Positions 1 to 6,770 of a stretch of 11,609 nt of DNA are shown in pieces. Numbering within the stretch: position 1 is the stretch's first letter; the number at the start of each line of letters is the position of its first letter. A program made the translations under genes and the position numbers. The DNA is from Candidatus Rokuibacteriota bacterium. Its GTDB lineage: Bacteria > Methylomirabilota > Methylomirabilia > Rokubacteriales > CSP1-6. The notes beneath the pieces are model-generated. The model searched no databases. It saw only the letters and a list, made by a program, of their open reading frames with translations, and was not told where the DNA came from. Location of the stretch: contig JACOVB010000340.1 of assembly GCA_016177555.1 (NCBI GenBank), positions 1-11,609 of the forward strand, given 5' to 3'.

Positions 1-81
1 CCGGCTCCGCCCCTCCCTGACCAGGATGGCCTCGGCGGCGCTGATGACGCGTCTCTCTCCGTCGCGGGCCGTGATCGGCAC
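1..81 (-). CDS. Possible 5' fragment of an unidentified minus-strand gene
   Basis: Read on the minus strand from a GTG at 81-79, the frame stays open to the window edge and gives about 27 residues (MPITARDGERRVISAAEAIL, then VREGRSR). Third codon positions in this frame are almost all G or C, as in the sure genes here, whereas the opposite plus frame has many T-ending codons. No convincing ribosome-binding site precedes the GTG, and the same frame stays open further upstream without another start until about 309. I do not recognise the family. It may be the N-terminus of a gene divergent from tcuA, or chance coding potential. Confidence 0.2.
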   Translation of the reverse strand, partial: MPITARDGERRVISAAEAILVREGRSR

Positions 82-132
82 GCCGGCGTCGCGGGTGATG
101 ACGTGGTGGCGGCGGGGCGCCGGACTGGAGGC

Positions 133-162
133 TTGACAGGGGTGACGCGGATCGTGAAGGAT
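133..162 (+). promoter_or_regulatory. Weak candidate promoter for tcuAB
   Basis: A perfect -35 hexamer TTGACA lies at 133-138. Eighteen bases on, AAGGAT (157-162) is a poor -10 match, so only half of the promoter is convincing. It would start transcription near 169, just before GGAGGTGGAG at 171-180 and the ATG at 196. GGGTGACGCG at 140-149 inside the spacer resembles the GTGACC motifs of the 7985-8234 region. Confidence 0.25.
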
Positions 163-195
163 GCGTGGGCGGAGGTGGAGCGTGAGCGCACAGGC

Positions 196-1623
196 ATGCG
201 TTGGTATGTTCGAGGCGCGGGCAGGGTGATCGACCTCACCCGTGTGTTCGACGTGGTGGTGATCGGCGGGGGGAACGCCGCGCTGTGCGCGGCGATGACG
301 GCGCGCCACGGGGGGGCGAGCGTGCTCCTGCTCGAGGCCGCCCCGGATTCCATGCGAGGGGGCAATAGCCGGCACACCCGCGACATCCGGTACATGCACA
401 ACCGGCCCAGCGCCTTCGTGACGGGGTCCTACGGCGAGGAGGAGTTCCGGGACGATCTCGAGCGCGTGACGGGCGGCAAGACCAACGAGGAGCTGGCGCG
501 GCTCACGATCCGCGAATCGGCGGATCTCGGCGACTGGATGCCGGAGCACGGCGTGAGGTGGCAGCGGCCGCTCAAGGGCACGCTGCACCTGGGCCGGACG
601 AACCTCTTCTTCCTGGGCGGTGGCAAGGCGATGGTCAACGCCTACTACGCCACCGCCCGCACGCTGGGCGTCGAGGTCCTGTACGAGGCGGACGTCGCGC
701 GCCTGAACGTGCGCGACGGGTTGTTCCAGTCGGCCAACGTCGCGCAAGGCGGCGCGTCGCACGAGGTCCGCGCGAAGGCCGTGGTGGTGGCCTCGGGCGG
801 CTTCGAGGCCAATATCCCGTGGCTCCGGGAGTACTGGGGAGACGCCGCCGACAACTTCGTGATTCGCGGCACCCCGTACAACCGGGGCGGACTGCTGAAG
901 GACCTGCTCGGACACGGGGCCAGGCCGGTCGGCGACCCGCGCGAGTTCCACGCGGTGGCGGTCGACGCCCGGGCGCCGAAGTTCGACGGCGGGATCGTCA
1001 CGCGTCTGGACAGCGTGCCGTTCGGCGTCGTCGTCAATCGTGACGCCTGCCGCTTTTACGATGAGGGGGAGGACTTCTGGCCCAAGCGCTACGCGATCTG
1101 GGGCGGGCTCATCGCGAGACAGCCGGGCCAGATCGCCTACTCGATCGTCGATGCCAGGGGAGCGGGGAGGTTCATGCCGTCCGTTTACCCGCCGCTGGAG
1201 GCCGGATCACTCGCCGATCTGGCGGGCGCGCTGCGCCTCGACCCGGAGGCGCTCGTGGCGACCGTCGAGGCATTCAACCGGGCTGTCCGGCCCGGGTCCT
1301 TCGACCCCTCGCGGCTGGACGACTGCCGGACGGAGGGCCTTCATCCGCCCAAGAGCCACTGGGCGCTGCCGGTGGACCAGCCGCCGTTCTGGGCCTATCC
1401 CTTGCGGCCGGGGATCACCTTCACCTACCTGGGGGTCACCGTGAACCGGCACGCGCAGGTCGTCCTGCAGGATGGTCGGCCGGCGCCGAATCTCTTCGCG
1501 GCCGGAGAGGTGATGGCCGGGAACATCCTCGGGCGCGGGTACCTCGCGGGATTCGGGCTCACGATCGGCACGGTGTTCGGCAGGATCGCGGGCAGGGAGG
1601 CTGCCCGGCATGCCAGCCGCTGA
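196..1623 (+). CDS. tcuA: TcuA/CobZ-type FAD-dependent tricarballylate dehydrogenase
   Basis: FAD flavoprotein of the fumarate-reductase/succinate-dehydrogenase fold. In the family, TcuA oxidises tricarballylate to cis-aconitate and hands electrons to TcuB; the homologous half of CobZ acts in cobalamin synthesis. The N-terminus has the dinucleotide-binding motif VVIGGGNAALCAA (about residues 21-33), then RGGNSRHTRDIRY, typical of TcuA. The C-terminal FAD segment is FAAGEVMAGNILGRGYLAGF. About 475 residues from ATG 196, against 460-470 for the family. GTG 226 (GAGG at 212-215) or GTG 244 would put the nucleotide motif nearer the N-terminus, as in homologues. The frame is open to an ATG at 103, but those residues look non-native. 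The last 14 bases overlap tcuB, so the two are probably translationally coupled. No TcuC-like transporter or TcuR regulator is in the window, so the substrate is inferred from family only. Confidence 0.85.
   Translation: MRWYVRGAGRVIDLTRVFDVVVIGGGNAALCAAMTARHGGASVLLLEAAPDSMRGGNSRHTRDIRYMHNRPSAFVTGSYGEEEFRDDLERVTGGKTNEELARLTIRESADLGDWMPEHGVRWQRPLKGTLHLGRTNLFFLGGGKAMVNAYYATARTLGVEVLYEADVARLNVRDGLFQSANVAQGGASHEVRAKAVVVASGGFEANIPWLREYWGDAADNFVIRGTPYNRGGLLKDLLGHGARPVGDPREFHAVAVDARAPKFDGGIVTRLDSVPFGVVVNRDACRFYDEGEDFWPKRYAIWGGLIARQPGQIAYSIVDARGAGRFMPSVYPPLEAGSLADLAGALRLDPEALVATVEAFNRAVRPGSFDPSRLDDCRTEGLHPPKSHWALPVDQPPFWAYPLRPGITFTYLGVTVNRHAQVVLQDGRPAPNLFAAGEVMAGNILGRGYLAGFGLTIGTVFGRIAGREAARHASR
1595..1600 (+). 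promoter_or_regulatory. Ribosome-binding site of tcuB
   Basis: GGGAGG lies inside the end of tcuA, nine bases before ATG 1610. It fixes the tcuB start and the 14-bp gene overlap. Confidence 0.7.
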
Positions 1624-2707
1624 GCTCATCAAGGAAGCCGAGCGGCAGATGGTCATCTGCAACGCCTGCCGCTACTGCGAAGGGTTCTGCGCCGTGTTTC
1701 CCGCGATGGAGCTGCGGCGGGCCTTTGCCGCCCGGGACCTGACGTATCTCGCCAACCTCTGTTTCGACTGTCGCGACTGCTACTACGCGTGCCAGTACGC
1801 GCCGCCGCACGAGTTCGCTGTCAATGTCCCCAAGGTCTTCGCCGAGCTGAGAATGGAGACGTACCGGGGCTACAGCTGGCCCCGAGTGCTCTCCGGTCTG
1901 TACCGGCGCAGCGGCCTGGCGGGCGGCCTCATCGGCGCCGTGTCCGTGGCCGTCGTCCTGCTCCTGGTCCTCGCCCTGCGGGGGCCCGGGTTGCTGTTCT
2001 CGACCCACGTCGGGCCGGGCGCCTTCTACGCGGTGGTCCCATACGCGGCCATGGTCCTGCCGGCCCTGGCGATCACGCTCTATGGGCTGGCGGTGCTGCT
2101 GGGCGGGGTGATCCGTTTCTGGCGCGACACGCACGGGAGCGCGGGCGAGATGCTCGACGCGCGGGCCTTCCTGCGCGCGACGGCGGATGCCTTCAGCCTG
2201 CGCTACCTGGGGGGGGGCGGGGCGGGCTGCAACTATCCGGACGTGGGTTTCTCTCACGCTCGACGGTGGCTGCACCACCTCGTCTTCTACGGCTTCCTGC
2301 TGGATCTGGCGGCGACGACGGTGGCCGCCATCTACGACCACTTCCTGGGCTGGCCGGCGCCGTATCCGCTCCTGAGCGCCCCCGTCGTCCTGGGCACCCT
2401 CGGGGGGGTCATGCTCGTGATCGGGACCGCCGGCCTCCTGTCCCTCAAGTGGCAGAGCGACCCGGTGCCGGCGGAACGGCGGATGGCGCGCATGGACGTG
2501 GCCTTCCTGCTGGCCCTGCTCCTGACCAGCGTGACCGGACTCCTGCTGCTCGCCCTGCGCGAGACACCGGCGATGGGAACGCTGCTCGCGATTCACCTCG
2601 GCATGGTCGCCGCCCTGTTCATCGCCCTGCCGTACGGCAAGTTCGCGCACCTGTTCTACCGCTACGCCGCGCTGATCCGGAACGCCATCGAGCAGGCACG
2701 CGCCTGA
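1610..2707 (+). CDS. tcuB: TcuB/CitB-type Fe-S and membrane electron-transfer protein
   Basis: Membrane partner of TcuA. In the family it reoxidises the TcuA flavin through Fe-S clusters and haem and reduces the quinone pool. Two complete four-cysteine motifs are visible: C17-C20-C23-C27 in CNACRYCEGFC and C51-C54-C57-C61 in CFDCRDCYYAC, followed by the family-typical YAPPHEFAVNVPKVFAELR. From about residue 104 there are some six hydrophobic segments (about 104-124, 141-167, 223-245, 257-279, 297-317 and 322-342). Histidines at 222/223, 329 and 347 lie in or near them and could bind b-type haem, though I cannot assign ligands. At 365 residues it is close to the family length. It follows tcuA directly. 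Its stop codon lies in the left arm of a hairpin shared with the convergent gene. Confidence 0.87.
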   Translation: MPAAELIKEAERQMVICNACRYCEGFCAVFPAMELRRAFAARDLTYLANLCFDCRDCYYACQYAPPHEFAVNVPKVFAELRMETYRGYSWPRVLSGLYRRSGLAGGLIGAVSVAVVLLLVLALRGPGLLFSTHVGPGAFYAVVPYAAMVLPALAITLYGLAVLLGGVIRFWRDTHGSAGEMLDARAFLRATADAFSLRYLGGGGAGCNYPDVGFSHARRWLHHLVFYGFLLDLAATTVAAIYDHFLGWPAPYPLLSAPVVLGTLGGVMLVIGTAGLLSLKWQSDPVPAERRMARMDVAFLLALLLTSVTGLLLLALRETPAMGTLLAIHLGMVAALFIALPYGKFAHLFYRYAALIRNAIEQARA

Positions 2708-2739
2708 GCGCGGGCCTCCGTGATCGGGGGTGGCTCAGG
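2703..2739. terminator. Bidirectional terminator-like dyad containing both stop codons
   Basis: Arms CCTGAGC (2703-2709) and GCTCAGG (2733-2739) are perfect complements. Inside, CCTCC (2715-2719) can pair with GGGGG (2726-2730) with one G-U, leaving a six-base loop. The left arm contains the TGA of tcuB (2705-2707) and the right arm the TGA of the convergent minus-strand gene (2735-2737). There is no T-run on either side, so it is not a textbook intrinsic terminator, but its place between convergent genes fits that role. Confidence 0.5.
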
Positions 2740-3709
2740 GCTTGCCGTCGAGGGCGCGCCTGAGCTGATCCAGGTGGTTGTCGTCGTGCCACGCCATCAG
2801 GGCGACGAAGTCCTTGATCGTCATCCGACCGCGTGTGGCGTGGATGCCGCCCCGCTCCCACTTTTCGGGCGGCAGCCCGCGCAGGAAGGCGAGGCACTCC
2901 GCGCGCCGTGCCCGGAAGGCGGCCAGCGCCTCGGCGGCGTCGTTGCGGAGATACTGGCGCTCGGTGGCCCAGCGGTCCGGCTGCACCGGGAGGAACCTGG
3001 GCTCGTCCATCTCCAGGATGGCCTGGAAGCGTCCCATGAACCCCTCCTCCGTGTCCCGCATGTGGCAGACGATCTCCTTCGGGGCCCAGTTCTTCTCGTC
3101 GGGCCGCCTGGAGAGGACGGTCTCCGGCACGCCCGTGGTGGCCGCTGTGAAGTCGTCCGCCGTCCGCTCCATGCGTGCGATCTGCTCCTCGATCGTTGCC
3201 ATGCGCTGGCCTCCGTCGGTGACGAGTTGATGGAAGAGGTGCGACTCGCGCTGGTAGAAGCCCTGCGTGTGGAGCGAGTCGCCGAGTCTCAGCAGCGTGT
3301 AGTCGAGATGGTGCCCCATCTCGTGCAGCAGCGTCCGGAGAAATGTCCGGAACGCCACCACCCGTTTCTGCCGCGCCGTCCGCATCCAGAGCGTGATGAG
3401 CGGCGGCTGGCCGGGCCGGCGGGACGTCTCGTACAGGCCGTGCAGCTCGCCCCACTTCGCATGGGGCCGGGCCGCGAGCACCTGCACCCTCACCGGGGGC
3501 ACCCCGAGGGTTGACGCGAGGCCCGCTGCGAGGCGCTGGGCGGCCTGCTCGGTGGGCGGCCGCTCCTCGCCGCGGAGGGCTTCCGCCAGCTCCGCCACGA
3601 GGGGCCGGAGCGTCGGGGCCCGGGGCAGCGGGACGGCCGTGATCCCGTCGCTCCGGAGATAGATTGCCTGCTGCCGCCGGTTGAGCTTCCTGAAGTAGGC
3701 GAATGGCAC
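2735..3709 (-). CDS. Fusion of HExxH metalloprotease-like domain and DinB domain
   Basis: The 324-residue product has two parts. Residues about 35-165 contain LLHEMGHHLDY with the zinc motif H129-E130-x-x-H133, then GFYQRESHLFHQL, where E155 or H157 could be the third ligand (inference). Residues 170-324 form a DinB/YfiT-like four-helix domain with the usual metal triad: H216 (VCHMRDTEE), H308 and H312 (AWHDDNHLDQL). DinB-fold proteins include thiol-dependent transferases and many of unknown function; the protease part resembles uncharacterised zincins. No signal peptide is visible, so it is probably cytoplasmic. It starts at GTG 3709, six bases after the vapC stop, suggesting cotranscription with vapBC. 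GGAGG plus ATG 3202 at the domain junction could also yield the DinB part alone. No substrate is predicted. Confidence 0.8.
   Translation of the reverse strand: MPFAYFRKLNRRQQAIYLRSDGITAVPLPRAPTLRPLVAELAEALRGEERPPTEQAAQRLAAGLASTLGVPPVRVQVLAARPHAKWGELHGLYETSRRPGQPPLITLWMRTARQKRVVAFRTFLRTLLHEMGHHLDYTLLRLGDSLHTQGFYQRESHLFHQLVTDGGQRMATIEEQIARMERTADDFTAATTGVPETVLSRRPDEKNWAPKEIVCHMRDTEEGFMGRFQAILEMDEPRFLPVQPDRWATERQYLRNDAAEALAAFRARRAECLAFLRGLPPEKWERGGIHATRGRMTIKDFVALMAWHDDNHLDQLRRALDGKP
3200..3214 (-). promoter_or_regulatory. Internal ribosome-binding site and in-frame start at the domain junction
   Basis: On the minus strand GGAGG (3214-3210) is followed after seven bases by ATG (3202-3200), in frame with the fusion gene. 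The ATG begins MATIEEQIARM, a normal N-terminus for a stand-alone DinB-fold protein. A separate DinB product of 155 residues could be made from the same mRNA. Confidence 0.45.
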
Positions 3710-3715
3710 CGGCCG

Positions 3716-4099
3716 TCAGCGGGCGCGCCCCTTGGGCAGGTAGCGCACATTGTCGAGGCCCTCGAAATCGGCGTCCTGTGTCCACAGCAACGCTTCGCAG
3801 TGCCGCGCGACGGCCAGGACCACGCTGTCGGCCAGGGGCAGCTTGTGGGCCACGCCGAGCCGGGCCGCTCTGATCGCGATGCCGGCATCCATCGGCTGGA
3901 CCTGTCCCTGCTGCATGAGCGCGACGGCCTGGAGCGCGGCCCCCTCCCCCTTCTGCTGCAGGACCCGCTTGAAGACCTCCAGCAGACAGATCGTCGGAAC
4001 GACGAGTCGGGCCGAGTCCTCAATGGCGGGCGCGAAGAAGCCGGCGCCAGGGCCGTTGGCAAAGTACTCGAGCCAGACCGACGAATCCACGACGTTCAC
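3716..4099 (-). CDS. vapC: VapC-type PIN-domain toxin ribonuclease
   Basis: PIN-domain protein of 127 residues, the usual VapC length. The four acidic metal-binding positions are all present: D5 (VVDSSVWLEYF), E41 (CLLEVFK), D91 (LPLADSVVLAVA) and D109 (TQDADF), so the nuclease should be active. VapC toxins cleave RNA, often tRNA, and are held inactive by the partner antitoxin. The gene starts with GTG at 4099-4097, and this GTGA overlaps the vapB stop, so the two are translationally coupled with the antitoxin first. The next gene begins six bases after its stop. The partner is of the AbrB/SpoVT swapped-hairpin class. Confidence 0.9.
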   Translation of the reverse strand: MNVVDSSVWLEYFANGPGAGFFAPAIEDSARLVVPTICLLEVFKRVLQQKGEGAALQAVALMQQGQVQPMDAGIAIRAARLGVAHKLPLADSVVLAVARHCEALLWTQDADFEGLDNVRYLPKGRAR

Positions 4100-4302
4100 A
4101 CCCGGTCTCTCTCGCGCGGCACGGTGGTGTCGATCCCCCGGAGGAATCCCCTCATCTTCCGGATGGGCCGGAGCGGGATCAACTCGATGCGGTCCTCGTA
4201 GACGAGCGCGTGCACCTTCTGGCCGGGCACGAGCCCCAGGGACTTCCGGATGCCCCGGGGGATCACGACCTGGAATTTCGGCGAGATCGTCACCGTGTCC
4301 AT
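4096..4302 (-). CDS. vapB: AbrB/SpoVT-type antitoxin (VapB)
   Basis: Small DNA-binding antitoxin of 68 residues. The N-terminal MDTVTISPKFQVVIPRGIRK and the following SLGLVPGQKVHALVYEDRIEL make a classic AbrB/MazE swapped-hairpin domain. The C-terminal part (IRKMRGFLRGIDTTV) would wrap the toxin. ATG 4302 is chosen over an upstream in-frame start at 4350 because AAGGAGG lies at 4314-4308, five bases before it, and the AbrB domain starts there. Such antitoxins normally bind their own promoter and repress the operon, more strongly with the toxin bound. The stop overlaps the vapC GTG by four bases. Confidence 0.88.
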   Translation of the reverse strand: MDTVTISPKFQVVIPRGIRKSLGLVPGQKVHALVYEDRIELIPLRPIRKMRGFLRGIDTTVPRERDRV

Positions 4303-4307
4303 GACGC

Positions 4308-4350
4308 CCTCCTTCACTATCGATGCTAGGAACGTATGACGAGTGTACAA
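4308..4350 (-). promoter_or_regulatory. Candidate vapBC promoter and ribosome-binding site
   Basis: Read on the minus strand: TTGTAC (4350-4345) is a 3/6 match to -35. After 16 bases TAGCAT (4328-4323) is a 4/6 match to -10. AAGGAGG (4314-4308) then precedes ATG 4302. The stretch is noticeably richer in A and T than its surroundings, as expected of a promoter. The rest of the gap to 4443 is GC-rich and shows no gene. Confidence 0.4.
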
Positions 4351-4443
4351 CGATGAGCCGATCCGGGCAATGTCTGGACTCGGCGGGGGGCCCGGGCAGG
4401 CGGCCAGGTCAGCGGGGCGGGCGGCGCGTCAGCCTCGCCTGGG

Positions 4444-5646
4444 TCATCCGGCCCTCCCCGCGGTGCCGCCGCGCACGATGCCGCGGCGGCGGAGGCGCTC
4501 GATGGCGCGGTCGCGGAAGCCGATCTCTCGCAGCACCTGGTCGGTGTGCTGGCCGAGCACCGGGGGCGGCCCGGCATCGGGGGCCTGGCTCTCGGAAAAC
4601 CGGAGCGGCTGGCCCATCATGCGCAGCCGGCCAACCTCCGGGTGGTCGTAGCTGACGATCATCCCGAGGTGCAGGACGGCGGGATCGTCCATGAACTCGA
4701 GCAGCGTCTGGGTGCCCGCCGCCGGGATGTCGTGGTCGGCGAGGATCTTGAGCCACTCCGCGCGCGGCCTGGAGGCGAAGGTCGCCTCCAGCAGCGGCAT
4801 CAGCGCCTCGCGGTTGTCCAGGCGCAGGAGCCAGGAGCCGAAGCGCGGGTCGTCGACGAGGTCGGTCCGGCCGATGACCCGGCAGAGCTTTCCCCAGAAC
4901 GACTGGTTGCCGCAGGCGAGGAAGAACCACTCGCCGTCGCCAGCCCGGTACAGGCGGTACGTCGGGTTGTCCCGGAACACGTGCTGCTTGCCCGCGTAGT
5001 CGATGGCGTTTCCCGACTGCAGCGCCAGCACGCCCTGGAGCAGCGAGGTCTCCACACGCTGGCCGCGGCCGGTGCGCTCGCGGGCGAAGAGCGCGGCCAG
5101 GATCGCCTGGCCGGCGAGGGCGGCCGTGTAGTAGTCCGTGGTGGCAATGCGCAGGTACTGGGGCGGACCGCCGAAGCCCTGGAGCGTCATGACTCCGCCC
5201 ATGGCCTGGGCGAGGGGATCGAAGCCCGGGCGGTCGCGATACGGGCCGTCCGATCCGAAGGCGGTGACCGAGGAGTAGATGATCCGCGGGTTCCGCCGGC
5301 GCAGGTCCGTGTAGCCCACGCCAAGGCGCTCGGCCACGCCCGGGCGCATGTTCTCCATGGCCACGTCGGCCGTGCGGGCGAGGCGGTGGACGATGGTGCG
5401 GCCTTCCGGCTCCTTCAGGTTGACGGCGATGGAGCGCTTGCCGCGGTTCCAGCCGAAGAAGCCGGGCAGCTCGCGGAAGGAGTCGCCCTCGAGCGCCTCG
5501 ACCTTGATGACGTCGGCCCCGAGGTCGGCCAGCATCATGGCCGCGTAGGAGCCCGCGATGTAGGACGTGAGGTCGATGACCCGTACGCCGGTGAGCGGCC
5601 CGCCGGCACGCCGGGGAGCGGCCTTCTTGCGCTGCGCTCCCTTCAT
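4444..5646 (-). CDS. CaiB/BaiF-type (class III) CoA-transferase
   Basis: Class III CoA-transferase of 400 residues, normal for the family. These enzymes move CoA from one acyl-CoA to another carboxylic acid through a mixed anhydride on an aspartate. Family motifs run in order: GPLTGVRVIDLTSYIAG, MMLADLGADVIKVE, GWNRGKRSIAVNLKEPEGR, RPGVAERLGVGY and SSVTAFGSDGPYRDRPGFDP. Next comes the catalytic region TTDYYTAALAGQ with D171 as the likely nucleophile, then RTGRGQRVETSL. ATG 5646 is chosen because homology starts near residue 17 and the ATGA overlaps the stop of the preceding dehydrogenase gene; the frame is open far upstream but that part is antisense shadow. Last gene of the three-gene operon. 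It probably activates the acid that the dehydrogenases oxidise; donor and acceptor cannot be read from sequence. Confidence 0.92.
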   Translation of the reverse strand: MKGAQRKKAAPRRAGGPLTGVRVIDLTSYIAGSYAAMMLADLGADVIKVEALEGDSFRELPGFFGWNRGKRSIAVNLKEPEGRTIVHRLARTADVAMENMRPGVAERLGVGYTDLRRRNPRIIYSSVTAFGSDGPYRDRPGFDPLAQAMGGVMTLQGFGGPPQYLRIATTDYYTAALAGQAILAALFARERTGRGQRVETSLLQGVLALQSGNAIDYAGKQHVFRDNPTYRLYRAGDGEWFFLACGNQSFWGKLCRVIGRTDLVDDPRFGSWLLRLDNREALMPLLEATFASRPRAEWLKILADHDIPAAGTQTLLEFMDDPAVLHLGMIVSYDHPEVGRLRMMGQPLRFSESQAPDAGPPPVLGQHTDQVLREIGFRDRAIERLRRRGIVRGGTAGRAG

Positions 5647-6770
5647 CTGGCTCCGGCGACGTGGCGTGTGATGAGCTCCCGGTGGAATTCGGCGTCGCCG
5701 AAGAGGGGCTCCAGCGCCTTGGCGCGCTTCATGTAGAGGTGGAGATCGTACTCCCAGGTGAAGCCGATGCCGCCGTGGACCTGGATCGAGTCGCCGCACA
5801 CCCGCCGCGCCGACTCGCTCACGTAGGACATGCAGATGGAGGCCGCGACGGCAGCGACCTCGGCGCCCGCCTCGAGCGCCCAGGCGGCGTAGTAGACCGC
5901 CGAGTGGCAGTTCTCGACGTCGAGCAGCATCTCCGCGCAGCGGTGCCGGATGGCCTGGAAGGAGCCGATGGGCTGGCCGAACTGCTCGCGCACCTTGGCG
6001 TACTCCACGCTCATGTCGAGGCAGCGGCGCGCCGCCCCCAGCATCTCGGCCGACGCGCAGACGGCCGCCCGCCGCAGCAGGGACTCGAGCACGGGCCCCG
6101 CCGTCCCCGGCTGGCCGACGACGGCATCCGCGCCCACGCGCACGCCCTCGAGCCGCATCTCCGACCAGCGGCTGCAGAGGTCGATGCCGACCATCCGCCT
6201 CAGCGCGACACCCGCCTGCTTCGGGTCCACGAGGAAGAGCGAGAGCCCCTCGGGGCTGCGGGCGGGAACCAGGACGATGTCCGCCACGTGCGCCCATGGC
6301 ACGAAGCGCTTCACGCCCGAGATCGTCCAGCCACCACCGGCCGTGACGGCGGTGGCGGCAGTGGAGGCGGGGTCCCAGTCCAGCGCGTCCTCCATGAGGG
6401 CGGCGCTGGCCCGCTTCTCTCCGGAGGCGATGGCGGGGAGCCACCTGTCCTTCTGAGCCGCCGAGCCCCCCAGCAGGAGCCCCAGGCCCCCGAGGACCAC
6501 GGTGGAGAGATAGGGGCCCGGGTAGGCGGCGCGCCCCAGATCCTCGATGGCGATGCAGAGCTCCACCAGCCCGAGGCCGGCGCCGCCGTGCTGCTCGGGG
6601 AAGGGCAGGCCGAGCCAGCCGAGCTTGGCCATCTCGTTCCAGAGGGCGGGGTCGTATCCGCGGGCATCGTCCATCATGGCTCGCGGATGCGCCGGCCTGC
6701 AGTGCTCGTCGAGGAAGGAGCGCACCGAGTGGCGGAGCAGAACCTGGTCTTCGCTGAAGGAGAAGTTCAT
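5643..6770 (-). CDS. Acyl-CoA dehydrogenase-family subunit lacking catalytic glutamates
   Basis: Acyl-CoA dehydrogenase fold, 375 residues: helical N-terminal domain (MNFSFSEDQVLLRHSVRSFL), beta domain (about 120-215) and C-terminal helices with REQFGQPIGSFQAIRH (261-276) and QVHGGIGFTWEYDLHLY (330-346). The middle-domain signature that contacts the flavin is not recognisable; the equivalent stretch reads ALMEDALDWDPAS. Neither usual catalytic glutamate is visible: the helix-G position reads LLRRAAVCAS with no Glu, and the protein ends without the YEGT segment. It keeps the C-terminal loops that touch FAD from across the interface. It therefore probably acts as the non-catalytic partner of the next dehydrogenase upstream, like paired FadE subunits of actinobacterial steroid degradation. 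ATGA overlaps join it to both neighbours. Confidence 0.9.
   Translation of the reverse strand: MNFSFSEDQVLLRHSVRSFLDEHCRPAHPRAMMDDARGYDPALWNEMAKLGWLGLPFPEQHGGAGLGLVELCIAIEDLGRAAYPGPYLSTVVLGGLGLLLGGSAAQKDRWLPAIASGEKRASAALMEDALDWDPASTAATAVTAGGGWTISGVKRFVPWAHVADIVLVPARSPEGLSLFLVDPKQAGVALRRMVGIDLCSRWSEMRLEGVRVGADAVVGQPGTAGPVLESLLRRAAVCASAEMLGAARRCLDMSVEYAKVREQFGQPIGSFQAIRHRCAEMLLDVENCHSAVYYAAWALEAGAEVAAVAASICMSYVSESARRVCGDSIQVHGGIGFTWEYDLHLYMKRAKALEPLFGDAEFHRELITRHVAGAR

Noticed and set aside
1559..2650. Long minus-strand open frame opposite tcuB
   Set aside because: Antisense shadow in GC-rich DNA: Gln/Arg/Gly/His-rich, no domain, and the plus strand encodes a clear Fe-S membrane protein.
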